Assembly (NCBI GenBank): GCA_004352715.1 | Contig: SCFE01000116.1 | Span: forward strand, 555,976 to 619,975 | DNA length: 64,000 bases | Direction: 5' to 3' | DNA from: Hofstenia miamia | Taxonomy: Eukaryota > Xenacoelomorpha > Acoela | Shown here: positions 54,564-64,000 of the stretch, one piece after another | Layout: the number at the start of each line of letters is the position of its first letter | Position numbering within the stretch: position 1 is the stretch's first letter | Made by a program: the position numbers and the translations under genes | The notes under the pieces: model-generated | Seen by the model: only the letters and a program-made list of their open reading frames with translations | Database searches by the model: none | Told to the model about the DNA's origin: nothing

Positions 54564-54664
54564 NNNNNNNNNNNNNNNNNNNNNNNNNNNNNNNNNNNNN
54601 NNNNNNNNNNNNNNNNNNNNNNNNNNNNNNNATATATATATATTATATATATATATATATATAT
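54519..54664. repeat. (TA)n microsatellite with assembly gap (54564-54631)
   Basis: TA runs flank 68 Ns, directly following the PLE 3' end. Confidence 0.9.
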
Positions 54665-55977
54665 GCATAATTGAAATATTAATGAATATATTATTCAACT
54701 GAAAATGACAAGTGGGAGCTGACATTTAGTGTGTTGAAAATTGAAATACAATTTTGAAACGTTGCATTCAAATGTAAGCTTAAGCAGCCCAGGCATTTTT
54801 GAAAAATTGAAAGATCCTATAAAAATTTCTAAAAGCTTACAGCTCAAAAACTATTAAAGCTATGCTCAATCTGAAAGCACCACATAATAGAGGGTCTCTT
54901 CTTTCTTTTTCGTTTGCGACCCGGCTCTGCCCATCGAAGCGTGCTGTTGCGCAAAGTCAGAAGTCACGGGACCTGCATAGATTTGGAACAACTTTGCACA
55001 TAGCAAGAAACAGTCGAAATTCTTTGTTTTCCATGTGCTCCAAACTTTTTAAATACATGAACATTAGTTATGGAGAGAATTTAAATCTTTTTCAAAAATC
55101 AGAAATTTTCAAAGGAAACATTGTTAATCTTTTCAGCAACCTCAGGCACAGCAATATGCTTTAATGAGAAATTTTTAACATTGAATTAAGTATGTTTCCA
55201 ATCCCAATAGACCTACGAATGCTCCAGGATTTTCAAATTTGCTAATAGGCTCTGAGAAAATTTTTTGTAAATGTGGAAAAAAGTTTTGGTCTTTAAAACG
55301 GACGCTAGGCGCTTAAGTTTAGCTAACAAATGTTTCATTATGGTATTTTGAATATATGTAGCAATTGCATAATTTTCGATGTTCATAAATTCAATCAAAA
55401 TATTTGCGAATGAATGATGTTTTAGCATTCGCCACTAGAGGGATGCAAAATTTAGTGACAAAATCTCGTGTAATGCCTATATATGAACCATTCAATTAAA
55501 TGAAATCTTGGTTTGCCAAGGACGCTGGACTTTGAGTGGCGTGTTTGGAATTTCCTAAATATTATTTAAAATGTATTTAATGATGCCTTATTTGTTTCAA
55601 TGGCTTTCGCGCTAGAGCTGGAAAATTTAGACGGCTAAGCCGATTGATAACTAAAACTATATTAAGACAAACAAAAAAAACCGCATTTAACGTCTTTGAC
55701 GTGTATAGTGACGTTATTTTCCCCCAACGTTCACCATTTTTATTACGTTTTGTTATCTTTTTATTACGTTAAATGTGTTTTAGTTTTTTTTATTGCTTTT
55801 AATAAATTTTATTTTAGGTTATGTTGTATTAATCAGATTACCTGTAAGCACATGATGTACCTTTTTGTAGACAGATAGTTTCACAATACTGCTTGCATCA
55901 TTTACGGTTTCTACAAGGCTATAGGCCTTAGAAGGTTTCTATATGGAATATTGTACAGTCTAATCTAGTTCTATAGA

Positions 55978-56075
55978 GGCTGCTCAGCCAGCTGCGCCGC
56001 CGCCACCGACCTTATCGGGTCGCCAATAGTAGTCGGTTCATGGCGGCGCCCACCTCTATTTCGAGGATGTTCAAT
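55978..56075. other. GC-rich island in the K2P intron
   Basis: About 100 bp with runs such as GCGCCGCCGCCACCGACC and GGCGGCGCCC, in strong contrast to the AT-rich intron. No open coding frame with splice sites was identified. It includes GGTTC and short inverted GC blocks. Candidates are a repeat fragment, an exon of a nested gene, or a structured RNA; none is supported. Confidence 0.6.
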
Positions 56076-56989
56076 TCACTTGACAAATATAAGCTCAACT
56101 CTCAACAAGTGCATATTTTCTTATGAACATGTGGCTATTTATTTGATTTCGACATGTCTATTGCAGAAGGAGACGTGTGCTTATTTGATATGCTATAGGC
56201 ACAATCTGAAAATAAGCGAGTTATAGCATCCCTCCTATAGTTTAACATTTTCAAAAATTTACATTAAAACCTTTAGCTCTAGAATGGACATTACTTTTTC
56301 GTTGAAAATTATGTTTCACTAGAAATGCCAAAAGAGGTGAAAATGACTTATTAGTATTTTTTGTTTGCTTCATTTTTCATTCAGCAAAAAACACTAGCAT
56401 GTACATATACTTCCAATTATGTTGATAATCTCCTTGAATTTGTTGTTTGTAGAAATTTTGTTTTCATTCCATAGTTTTCGCGTTTGAAACTTCATATGTA
56501 AATATATTCTCAAAGAGTAATCGCTGTTCTAGTTTTAAAGTATAGAGATCCAAACACTAGTTGAAGTTGTTTGGTAACATTCGAATTCGAATACGAGTAG
56601 ATAAAAATGATATATCGGATTTTATTCCATGTTTTATGTTGATTTCTTTTTCAACACTGATTTGCGGCATGCATGAACTAAGAAGTAAGCGTGAATGGGA
56701 CCTAAATTTTTGGACGAAAAAATGAAAGAAAGTTTTATCCTATTATACGAGTGTATTCAAAATATTATAGGCCGCAAAGTTCCTAACTACTTTTACAAAT
56801 GTATTTTCTTAACAGTTATTATGCATGCACTATTATTCAATCCATGGATTACGGGTGCAAATAAATTTTATATCTCTCATGTACGTGTACAAGCACATGC
56901 ATTTAATAATGAAATTGATAGCTAACTACGTGTAACTTTGCATTAATGTTCTTATATGCTAATGGAAGAATAATACTAACTATGTTTAG

Positions 56990-57486
56990 GTTATGGAAAC
57001 ATCGTCCCAGTTACAGGAATTGGCAAGATACTGACAGTAATTTATGGAATATTAGGCATTCCATTTCTCATTCATTTCGTATCCAATTGGGGTAACAGCT
57101 TACACAAATTTATATACAATGTTGAAAGATTCGTTATTGTACAGTTCTCTTTTAAAGGATTGCCTCAGAATTTCCTCAAGAATTTTTTGACAGTTTTTTT
57201 TCTCGCACTTTTTTACATTATATTTGTTCTTACTCCTGCTATAATATTAACTATATTTCAAAACTATTCATTCGTAGATTCTCTCTACTGTTCGTACATC
57301 ACGGCTTCAAGTATTGGATTCGGCGATTTTTCAGTAATGACTTTAGAAACGGGATATATTGTATGGTGCCGATATATACTTTTCACTGTATACGTTTTGG
57401 CATCTGCAACCTACTTAGCAGGTGTTGTCATGTACAGGGTATATTCAGTGAATGAAGGCTACATTATTTTGACTGAATTTTCATGA
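56990..57486 (+). CDS. two-pore-domain (K2P/TWIK-type) potassium channel, exon 2
   Basis: The first two bases complete Gly108. The exon then reads YGNIVPVTGIGKILTVIYG (end of filter 1, TIGYGN, and M2), M3 FLTVFFLALFYIIFVLTPA, pore 2 CSYITASSIGFGDFSV (filter GFG, residues 217-219) and M4 VWCRYILFTVYVLASATYLA. The stop is at 57484-57486. Two pore loops with GYG and GFGD, and four membrane segments, define K2P. The C-terminal tail is very short (about 15 residues after M4), making the 272-residue protein shorter than typical K2Ps (300 or more). An alternative downstream exon is possible but no donor is needed. Confidence 0.94.
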
Positions 57487-57616
57487 ACTAGAAAATTTCA
57501 GCACAAATATTTTTGTTAATCATTGTTTTCTAGAATAGTAGATTATTTTGAATTTTCTGTAATTATTTAGATGACACTGGTCTGCATTTAAATCCTTTTT
57601 TCTGTTGTCGTAATGA

Positions 57617-57622
57617 AATAAA
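57617..57622 (+). terminator. polyadenylation signal AATAAA of the K2P gene
   Basis: Canonical AATAAA 130 bp after the stop codon, followed by a T-rich stretch. Position and sequence fit the 3' end of the channel mRNA. Confidence 0.6.
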
Positions 57623-57924
57623 GTGTATTTATATAATTCAAGTATGCTCATTCCGAATATCAAGTCAAAAATACGTCATCGGGTCTGGATTTTTTACAAT
57701 TTCAAAATGGAAATCTCTCGATTTTGCAAAAAAAACATATTCTTGCTACTTTTACACTACTTATGAGAAACAACTATTGTATAGAATTGTGTGAATCAAT
57801 GCTGCCATTCTTGTGTAAAAATATGGTATTGATTCTGAATATCTTACTGGAATATTTCAATTCTTTTGAAACCAACCTTTATTATAAAATCAGAAAACTC
57901 TAGAAATTAGGAAAGTTCACGTTT

Positions 57925-58925
57925 TCAAATGCAGAAGACGTTAGCAAAACATGGGTACTTAGTGTAGCCACCTTGTAACCCAAGTAGAATAGCAATCACC
58001 TTCAGATCGCCAAATTTGAGCCACATGTGGTTGACAAAATCAATCTGCCACAACAAAAGCTTCATAACGTCATAAGACTCACGCAAATATACTGAGTATC
58101 CAATAGGAACCGATACATATGTGCTTCTTATATTTAACAAGATGCATTTGAGGCTTTTCTTCAAACAGTAAATAAAAATTCTCCAGTCTGACTTGCTGTA
58201 AGCTCATCCCAAAGCTGACATAAGGCCCGTAATATCTTTGCTGTAAAGAAGTTGGTTCTCTTCCCTGTAAAAGATATAAATTTTCGCTCTCTATGCCAAA
58301 ACCATGAAAAGAAAGTCTCTTTGGCCAACATGTTCTTTTCTTTCAAACGAGACCCCAAAAGCTTGGCATCCAGTTTGGAAAGGCGTAAATCACATATCAA
58401 ATCATTGAGTTCACTTTGTGTGAAAAGCTGAGTATGGCTTCCTGCAAGTTCATAGGATAGATCGTGAGAACTGTCTTCACTATCTGTACGGTCTTTGTCT
58501 TCTAAATTTGAAATATCTAGGTCGCCGTACGACTTGGGAATTGGCAGATCGTCGGAATGAAGGAATTGGAAGTCGCGCTGAATTGAGGTTTGTGTAATCA
58601 ACAGATGACTTATTTTTCTTTCGTATGATAGTGATATTTACGGTGCAGAAGTAGCAGTCACTGATGCGATGCAATGGTTCTCACTCACCAAAAAATTGGA
58701 ATGCGAAATGCAATTTTGTTCCTTTTCCCATGATCCATTGGCGCAGATTCTCCACACAAGACCTGCAAACATAATTGGCGCCCATGATTTGTCTTGTTCG
58801 CCCAAACGAATGCCGAAATATGCTACATATACGTAGACGTTTCGCACAAAAGCAGTAATGTACTGCCTTTGTTTTGGAGTGGTAAATTGTCCACAAATAT
58901 AGCAGATCGTTCTATAATTTCTCAT
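57925..58925 (-). pseudogene. widespread uncharacterised ORF family (mobile-element-like), decayed
   Basis: Minus-strand order: YICGQFTTPKQRQYITAFVR, GIRLGEQDKSWAP and VCRSCVENLRQWIMGK (a Cys-rich N-terminal domain, 58925-58680); HCIASVT/DCYFCTVN; an acidic linker; FTQSELNDLICDLRLSKLDA, KLLGSRLKEKNML, FSWFWHRERKF (58601-58270); then in another frame SDWRIFIYCLKKSLKCILL, VPIGYSVYLRESYDVMK and LKVIAILLGLQGGYTKYPCF. From memory this exact domain string occurs in multi-copy hypothetical proteins of arthropods and cnidarians. Several shifts and stops are present, and the usual continuation after YPCFLC is missing. Probably a transposon-borne gene; enzymatic role unknown. Confidence 0.65.
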
Positions 58926-59544
58926 GATGACATGATTAGTGTGTTAAACTAATAAAGTTATTTAATTATAATTATTATCATAGATTAACTTTGAATGAAA
59001 TAGCAAAAATTCAGTCAAAGTGTCAGAAAATGTGCCAGCTTTTTGAACAAACTTAACCCGATACGTGAATTTGAATATCATTTTCGCATTTTCTGCAAAA
59101 AACTGGTATAGAATCCAATGTTAGATTCTATACAGCAAAAATCATGCATAGCAGTGTAATAGACACAAACAATTCTATATCTTAAAGTGGATTATAATTT
59201 ACCACGCCATTGGCCGATTTATAAAAAGGAATGATGCCTCTACTAATTAAATGAACGACGTCAGCAAGGTCATTTTAGGCATCAGTAATATTTTCGAGTT
59301 CAATAAAAATCAAACATTTTGTAGCTCATCTCAAATACCGAATCATATTGTCTGTTATCGATTCCAGTTTCAATTCCCTTTTCTTCCGGGAAATATATGA
59401 TTTTTAATTAATAAAAATATCTTTAGGATGGAAGCAGCTAACTTCTACACAATACACTAATTGCTCTATATTATTGCTCATTTCTATTGTAGCTTCTCAG
59501 CCATAAACTTCAATGAACTTCAAGCTATGGACTGTCAGTCGGTT
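58926..59544. other. AT-rich DNA without recognised gene
   Basis: Nothing supported. Confidence 0.55.
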
Positions 59545-60060
59545 TTATTTATAAGCAGTTGTGTTTTTCAAAAACCCCAACAAAATACTTAATTGGAGGG
59601 ACTGGAAAGATTGTGTTCCAAAAAAGTCACATTTACCAAACCGACTTCTAAAATCTTTCATGATGATTGCCAGATTTGCTGTACAATTATCTTGTTGAAA
59701 AGGTTCAGTGCCCAAGCTAAGTACTGGCAATGCTGGTACGCAGCACATTGAAACATGTCAAGATATATGCGTTCTTTGACATTGCCATTTATGAGCAAAT
59801 GAACCATAACTTGCCAAAAACTACTGTACAGCAAACACATCCGCACAATCATTCTTACTTGAATTAACTTTGAGTACAGGATCTGACGAAGTCCGAAGTC
59901 GCAAAACAATCAAACCCACCTGCCGAACCTGAAGGGTACAAGAATGTACAAGAAACTAAAGAAAACTTAGAATTCCATTAATGAGAGTGGACAATGCAAT
60001 ATACAAATGGATAACAGTAACAAAAGTGATCGGACAACCACATCTCATCAGTCAATATTG
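59545..60060 (-). pseudogene. possible Tc1/mariner-type transposase remnant
   Basis: Minus strand: HLLINGNVKERIYLDMFQ (cf. the G.......Y..ML strand) followed in another frame by ALPVLSLGTEPFQQDNCTAN and IIMKDFRSRF. QQDN.xAH...V..WF is the block around the second catalytic Asp of Tc1/mariner transposases. The expected DLNPIE block is not seen, and no terminal inverted repeats were found. Decayed; the assignment is tentative. Confidence 0.45.
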
Positions 60061-60694
60061 TCATTTAATTCCCAAGAAGACTTCCAGCCACGAACCTTAG
60101 TTTTAGGAAATTTTCATGCAAGCTATAAGAACAAAGTAAAATGCGTTTGACAAAACTTATAGATCAAAGTTAACTAAACCTTAATTAGCAAACAGTAGAA
60201 ATGACTGCGTAATGTATGGCCGAATTTTTTCTCACATCATCACTACCCAATACTAAAGCTCTTAAACTAATTAATTATTTTTTTGCCTTGCCACCTTATA
60301 AATAATGGTTTCTGATTATTAAGACATTAATGCCACTTGCAAAAAGTTATGGATTTTTCAAAATCGCTCAATTCATAAGAGTTGAATCCGCTGAGCAAGG
60401 GCCCAAATTTTATTCCAAATTTTAGGCTGCATTTTCACAGGGCAATAAATTTCATTATTACATGTTGCCACCGTTGCTGTTTCTTTTTTCTGTTGAGCTT
60501 TGAATATTGCATTTTTTGAATTTTTGTTGGCTTGATTTTCATTCGTCTTTGTTACCTGTTCAGTAAATGACTTCTTCGTGATACGACATTCAATATTGTC
60601 GCAAAAGAATTCCAAGTAGGTGCCAGAAGTCTCCCAAGACCTCTTTTGTTATGACTCAGCCTGGATGATTTCTGCGGAATTTTAACTTTGTTGA
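60061..60694. other. AT-rich DNA; unassigned open frame on the minus strand
   Basis: 60373-60615 (-) reads RITKKSFTEQVTKTNENQAN and an IWNKIWALAQRI tail. No family is recognised, and it may be a mobile-element remnant. No hammerhead core was found downstream of the adjacent PLE. Confidence 0.4.
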
Positions 60695-60960
60695 CTATTT
60701 AATAGCATGTTTTTGGTTGCATTTGGTGTTTTTTGTACTTAGTAATATTTCAAAATTTGCTTTGTTTCCTTGGTGTTCATGCAAATATATTTCACTTCTT
60801 AAATGCCCTCTAAGATGTTCTTTGATCCTAGTTTCAAAATGTCGCTTGCTTGTTCCGATGTAAAAATGGTTACATTTTTCACATTGATATTTATACACAA
60901 TGCAAGAAACCAACATTTTGTTTATAGGATATTTGTTTCTAAAAAATTCTGATAGTTTGT
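60695..60960 (-). pseudogene. PLE 2 GIY-YIG endonuclease
   Basis: It reads VSCIVYKYQCEKCNHFYIGT, SKRHFETRIKEHL, then EIYLHEHQGNKANFEILLST. The Y.Y.C..C...YIG and R...R..EH patterns are those of the PLE GIY-YIG nuclease with its CCHH-type Cys pair. The preceding VTRIVPILTSNKLSEFF is in another frame (about 61000-60930). Confidence 0.87.
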
Positions 60961-60992
60961 TTGATGTTAGTATTGGTACGATCCTGGTTACA

Positions 60993-61286
60993 TTAAGTTT
61001 CTTGTTTGTTTATTCTTAATTTTAGAAATTCCTTTTTTTCTTCAATGTATGGTAGTTTCCAGTAAATTGGTGTTTGATCATCTGTTGTTACTTGATTACG
61101 TACCATATTGTTAGAAGTTAATGCTTTCTCAACGAATTCCTTTATTAGTTTGTGTGGATAACCATTTTTCTGTAAGATAGTGTAGAGGTTTGATATTGAA
61201 TCACTTAAATTACTATAATTAGAAGAAATTTTAATAATTCGATTCAATAATCATTGAATAGTATTAGTCTTATATTTGATGTCACA
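60993..61286 (-). pseudogene. PLE 2 connector region
   Basis: Reading through the false gap, CDIKYKTNTIQ is followed by a TGA and then LNRIIKISSNYSNLSDSISN, KNGYPHKLIKEFVEKAL and PYIEEKKEFLKLRINKQET to a stop. In PLEs this region links RT to the GIY-YIG domain (RA.RICS..., L...L..NGYP...I). Confidence 0.8.
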
Positions 61287-61443
61287 NNNNNNNNNNNNNN
61301 NNNNNNNNNNNNNNNNNNNNNNNNNNNNNNNNNNNNNNNNNNNNNNNNNNNNNNNNNNNNNNNNNNNNNNNNNNNNNNNNNNNNNNNNNNNNNNNNNNNN
61401 NNNNNNNNNNNNNNNNNNNNNNNNNNNNNNNNNNNNNNNNNNN
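61287..61443. other. assembly gap (157 N) with duplicated edges
   Basis: The 30 bases before the gap (61257-61286) equal the 30 bases after it (61444-61473). PLE coding continues in the same frame if the gap is collapsed, so the gap is probably false. Confidence 0.9.
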
Positions 61444-61479
61444 AATAGTATTAGTCTTATATTTGATGTCACAGTATGA

Positions 61480-62243
61480 TTTGAATGGAATGTATAAATC
61501 AGTGTTAGTAGGTTTTCTATAGATCATTGTTTCATAGTGATCTTTTTTCATCTTTAAGGTTACGTCAAGAAAATTAATTGAATTATTGTGTGATTTTTCA
61601 ACTGTAAACATCAGTTCTTCTAGACAGTTGTGTAGAAAACCATTAAATTCATCAATATCATTTGGATTTTCAAAGACAGTGAAAATATCGTCTACATAAC
61701 GGTAAAATAAACTTAGTTTTATTGGCAATGATTTTATCATTGTCTCTAAAATATCCATTGCAAAACAAGCCATACTAGGTCCTAAGGGTGAACCCATTCT
61801 TTTTGTTCATAAATTTCCCCATTGAACCTAAACTTTACATTTAAGCATGCTATTTTTAGCAATTGTTTTAAGGTTTCATGAGAAAATGATAATTCTTCTT
61901 GTGGAATAAGTTTTAGTATATGGTCGATTGTTTTATTGACTGGGATGTTTGTAAACAATAATTTTACAAAAAACTTGCCATGAATTTTTCATTTTCTTTA
62001 TTGTTGTCAAAATATTTACCAATTTTGTTTAAAAAATCGAATGTGTCTTCCATTATGTATTTTGATGGAATATACTTTTTCAATAATGAATCAGGCCACT
62101 TTGACAAATTATATGTTGTAGAATTCAGCATCGATAAAATTGCTCGAGATGAAGGGTTCTGTTTGTTCTTGTGGATCTTAGGGAGACCATACATTCTACT
62201 TGGTTGAAATCCTATATATGATACTCTTTGTAAAATTCTATTG
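61480..62243 (-). pseudogene. PLE 2 reverse transcriptase
   Basis: Fingers: SRMYGLPKIHKN and SRAILSMLNSTTYNLSKW. Motif A, after a shift: FFVKLLFTNIPVNKTIDHIL, where the family has a catalytic Asp before V..LFTNIP and here it is Phe. Motif B/C: MGSPLGPSMACFAMDILET, LFYRYVDDIFTVFEN (YVDD). Then SINFLDVTLKMKKDHYETMI and YRKPTNTDLYIPFKSYCD. These blocks are diagnostic of Penelope-like RTs. Confidence 0.87.
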
Positions 62244-63142
62244 NNNNNNNNNNNNNNNNNNNNNNNNNNNNNNNNNNNNNNNNNNNNNNNNNNNNNNNNN
62301 NNNNNNNNNNNNNNNNNNNNNNNNNNNNNNNNNNNNNNNNNNNNNNNNNNNNNNNNNNNNNNNNNNNNNNNNNNNNNNNNNNNNNNNNNNNNNNNNNNNN
62401 NNNNNNNNNNNNNNNNNNNNNNNNNNNNNNNNNNNNNNNNNNNNNNNNNNNNNNNNNNNNNNNNNNNNNNNNNNNNNNNNNNNNNNNNNNNNNNNNNNNN
62501 NNNNNNNNNNNNNNNNNNNNNNNNNNNNNNNNNNNNNNNNNNNNNNNNNNNNNNNNNNNNNNNNNNNNNNNNNNNNNNNNNNNNNNNNNNNNNNNNNNNN
62601 NNNNNNNNNNNNNNNNNNNNNNNNNNNNNNNNNNNNNNNNNNNNNNNNNNNNNNNNNNNNNNNNNNNNNNNNNNNNNNNNNNNNNNNNNNNNNNNNNNNN
62701 NNNNNNNNNNNNNNNNNNNNNNNNNNNNNNNNNNNNNNNNNNNNNNNNNNNNNNNNNNNNNNNNNNNNNNNNNNNNNNNNNNNNNNNNNNNNNNNNNNNN
62801 NNNNNNNNNNNNNNNNNNNNNNNNNNNNNNNNNNNNNNNNNNNNNNNNNNNNNNNNNNNNNNNNNNNNNNNNNNNNNNNNNNNNNNNNNNNNNNNNNNNN
62901 NNNNNNNNNNNNNNNNNNNNNNNNNNNNNNNNNNNNNNNNNNNNNNNNNNNNNNNNNNNNNNNNNNNNNNNNNNNNNNNNNNNNNNNNNNNNNNNNNNNN
63001 NNNNNNNNNNNNNNNNNNNNNNNNNNNNNNNNNNNNNNNNNNNNNNNNNNNNNNNNNNNNNNNNNNNNNNNNNNNNNNNNNNNNNNNNNNNNNNNNNNNN
63101 NNNNNNNNNNNNNNNNNNNNNNNNNNNNNNNNNNNNNNNNNN
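62244..63142. other. assembly gap (899 N)
   Basis: Unknown sequence. The edges are not duplicated. It probably contains the 5' part of PLE 2. Confidence 0.95.
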
Positions 63143-63306
63143 TGCCCAACCCATCTTTTAAGAAAATGTGCTCATTAAAGTTGAAAATTCTAAATTGAGT
63201 TTTTCAAGAGTAGATAATACTAATGTACAATTTCAAAACGTTGTTTAAGAAATTGTATAATATTCAATACAACTGCTGTGTAATAGTATATTTTTTTCAA
63301 TTTCAG
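63143..63306. other. AT-rich DNA after the gap
   Basis: It could include PLE 5' sequence but no motif is recognisable. It ends in a strong acceptor-like tract (ttttttcaatttcag). Confidence 0.4.
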
Positions 63307-63465
63307 CCCCTTTTTTCCAATAGCTCAGTCGAGCCCACCGCTGCTCCGACTTCAACTCTTGTTAGCAGAAAAGAGAACAGGACTGAGGATCATGCCGTAT
63401 TAATACTGTGCGTCCACAAAATACCTTTAGTTACATTTTGTAATTTGACACATGGCTCTCTGTAA
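63307..63465 (+). CDS. candidate terminal exon, unknown gene
   Basis: After a strong acceptor (tatttttttcaatttcag) a frame of 52 codons reads PLFSNSSVEPTAAPTSTLVS, RKENRTEDHAVLILCVHKIP and FCNLTHGSL before TAA at 63463-63465. Composition is more coding-like than the flanks. No family is recognised. The stop codon lies in the loop of a 13-bp hairpin (63450-63479). Other frames after the same acceptor also stay open for 30 codons, so frame choice is uncertain. Confidence 0.33.
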   Translation, partial: PLFSNSSVEPTAAPTSTLVSRKENRTEDHAVLILCVHKIPLVTFCNLTHGSL

Positions 63466-63479
63466 ACAGAGAGCCGTGT
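63450..63479. repeat. 13-bp perfect-type hairpin
   Basis: Arms ACATGGCTCTCTG (63450-63462) and CAGAGAGCCGTGT (63467-63479) pair over 13 bp with one G-U, around the loop TAAA. It is longer than, and different from, the histone mRNA stem-loop. Confidence 0.85.
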
Positions 63480-64000
63480 TTGACATAACTTGAATTTAAT
63501 ACTTTATTTCTCTATTGTTTTTAGCATTTCTATGTAATTCACAATATTTCACTACAGGTAAAAAATGTAGAAACCGTGTTCAAATTATTTTCACTTTAGC
63601 AAAATATAATTTAATAGACAATTTTATTCAAAATGGCTATATTTCTCATTCGCTTTTGGCCATAATTGGAATGAAAATAATAGATAAGAAATCATAGTAA
63701 ATTGTCATGTTTTGTTTTTTATAAAAACCAAACACAACACATAAAAACGTTTTATAGGAAAAATTATCATTGTGAGATAACAATCAAGGTTACAAGTGCT
63801 TCATACTTCTGTTAGCACTAAGAAAAATTTAAGTTAAATGTTGCCAGAAATCTTAATCACTAAGAGCAAATTTGGTTCTGCATAGATACCTTATGTATAA
63901 GCTGTGATCATTATTTAATATCTCTAGGTTTGACATCACAATATGAGGTGTGTGACAGAAAGATAGCAATAGCGCGAAATAAGGTTAATGGTTACGCCTT
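63480..64000. other. AT-rich DNA without recognised gene
   Basis: A small acceptor/donor pair (tttttag at 63524 and gtaaaa near 63557) could mark a microexon, but nothing supports it further. Confidence 0.5.

Larger units (their letters stand above)
52811..56989 (+). other. K2P channel intron (4.2 kb)
   Basis: gtatgt to actatgtttag. The intron interrupts the first filter triplet between G108 and Y109, an intron position I recall as common in animal K2P genes. It contains a Penelope-like element (53489-54518), TA repeats with two gaps, and a GC-rich island (55978-56075). The remaining stretches (52861-53344, 54720-55970, 56080-56989) show no gene. Confidence 0.9.
60695..62243 (-). mobile_element. 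Penelope-like element 2, degenerate
   Basis: Minus-strand order: RT fingers (62243-61964), palm (61970-61480), a connector (61473-60993) and a GIY-YIG endonuclease (60916-60695). It runs into a 899-N gap at 62244, so its 5' part is unknown. Two frameshifts (about 61968 and 61796), a TGA near 61254 and a shift before the endonuclease make it inactive. Confidence 0.85.

Noticed and set aside
56695-56925. 76-codon frame just upstream of K2P exon 2 as an extra channel exon
   Set aside because: It contains no K2P block, and the exon 1 to exon 2 join at the selectivity filter is exact without it.
60030-60060. TCATCAG (reverse complement of CTGATGA) downstream of PLE 2 as a second hammerhead
   Set aside because: No TTTC-stem partner at the required spacing and no helix around it.
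62238-63198. Long frames across the 899-N gap
   Set aside because: They consist of N; only the PLE portion at 61964-62243 carries sequence.
63450-63479. Histone-type mRNA 3' stem-loop
   Set aside because: The stem is 13 bp with loop TAAA instead of a 6-bp stem with a UUUC-type loop, and no histone coding sequence precedes it.

Overview
The window is AT-rich metazoan nuclear DNA: spliced genes with GT..AG introns, long introns, and a heavy, mixed load of retrotransposons. The species cannot be named from the sequence. Nothing is bacterial (no operons, no ribosome-binding-site pattern). Two host genes are well supported. The first is a selenoprotein-T family gene on the + strand (four exons, 13385-22682, 197 codons by exact splice-phase bookkeeping). 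The second is a two-pore-domain potassium channel on the + strand (two exons, 52489-57486, 272 codons). Weaker candidates are three phase-compatible small exons at 1989-2580 (+), one exon at 12787-13018 (-) diverging from the selenoprotein-T start, and one exon at 63307-63465 (+).

Layout. 1-3189 holds the weak candidate gene and a 28-bp inverted repeat. 3190-8625 is a compound of two fragments of an R4/Dong-type LINE (restriction-like endonuclease class) bordered by TAA repeats, with copies of an unrecognised small-ORF repeat between them. 9472-12400 is a degenerate CR1/L2-type LINE (-). Selenoprotein-T exon 1 (13385-13539) is separated from exon 2 by a 6.2-kb intron holding an almost intact CR1-type LINE in antisense (14037-18120), which carries a 667-bp tandem duplication. 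Exons 2-4 lie at 19748-22682. 23469-26400 is a third CR1-like LINE (-), 28180-29540 a LINE remnant (+), and 29545-30870 another copy of the small-ORF repeat. 30875-41160 is a run of related, broken Ty3/gypsy-type LTR elements with a third ORF of unknown function. 44250-45560 and 51450-51815 are more LINE remnants (+). The potassium channel has a 4.2-kb intron containing a Penelope-like element whose 3' end carries a hammerhead-ribozyme-like core, set between TA repeats. 57925-60060 holds decayed DNA-transposon-like ORFs. 60695-62243 is a second Penelope-like element (-) with reverse transcriptase and GIY-YIG endonuclease.

How it fits together. The two host genes are unrelated (ER redox-fold protein; membrane K+ leak channel) and both are expanded by intronic insertions. 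At least five retroelement classes are present. Several show target or tail preferences visible here: TAA for R4/Dong, TA for Penelope, and microsatellite 3' tails for CR1-like LINEs. Assembly quality matters: six N-runs and three single-N joins are present, two N-runs have identical sequence on both edges (probably false gaps), and three lie inside TA repeats.
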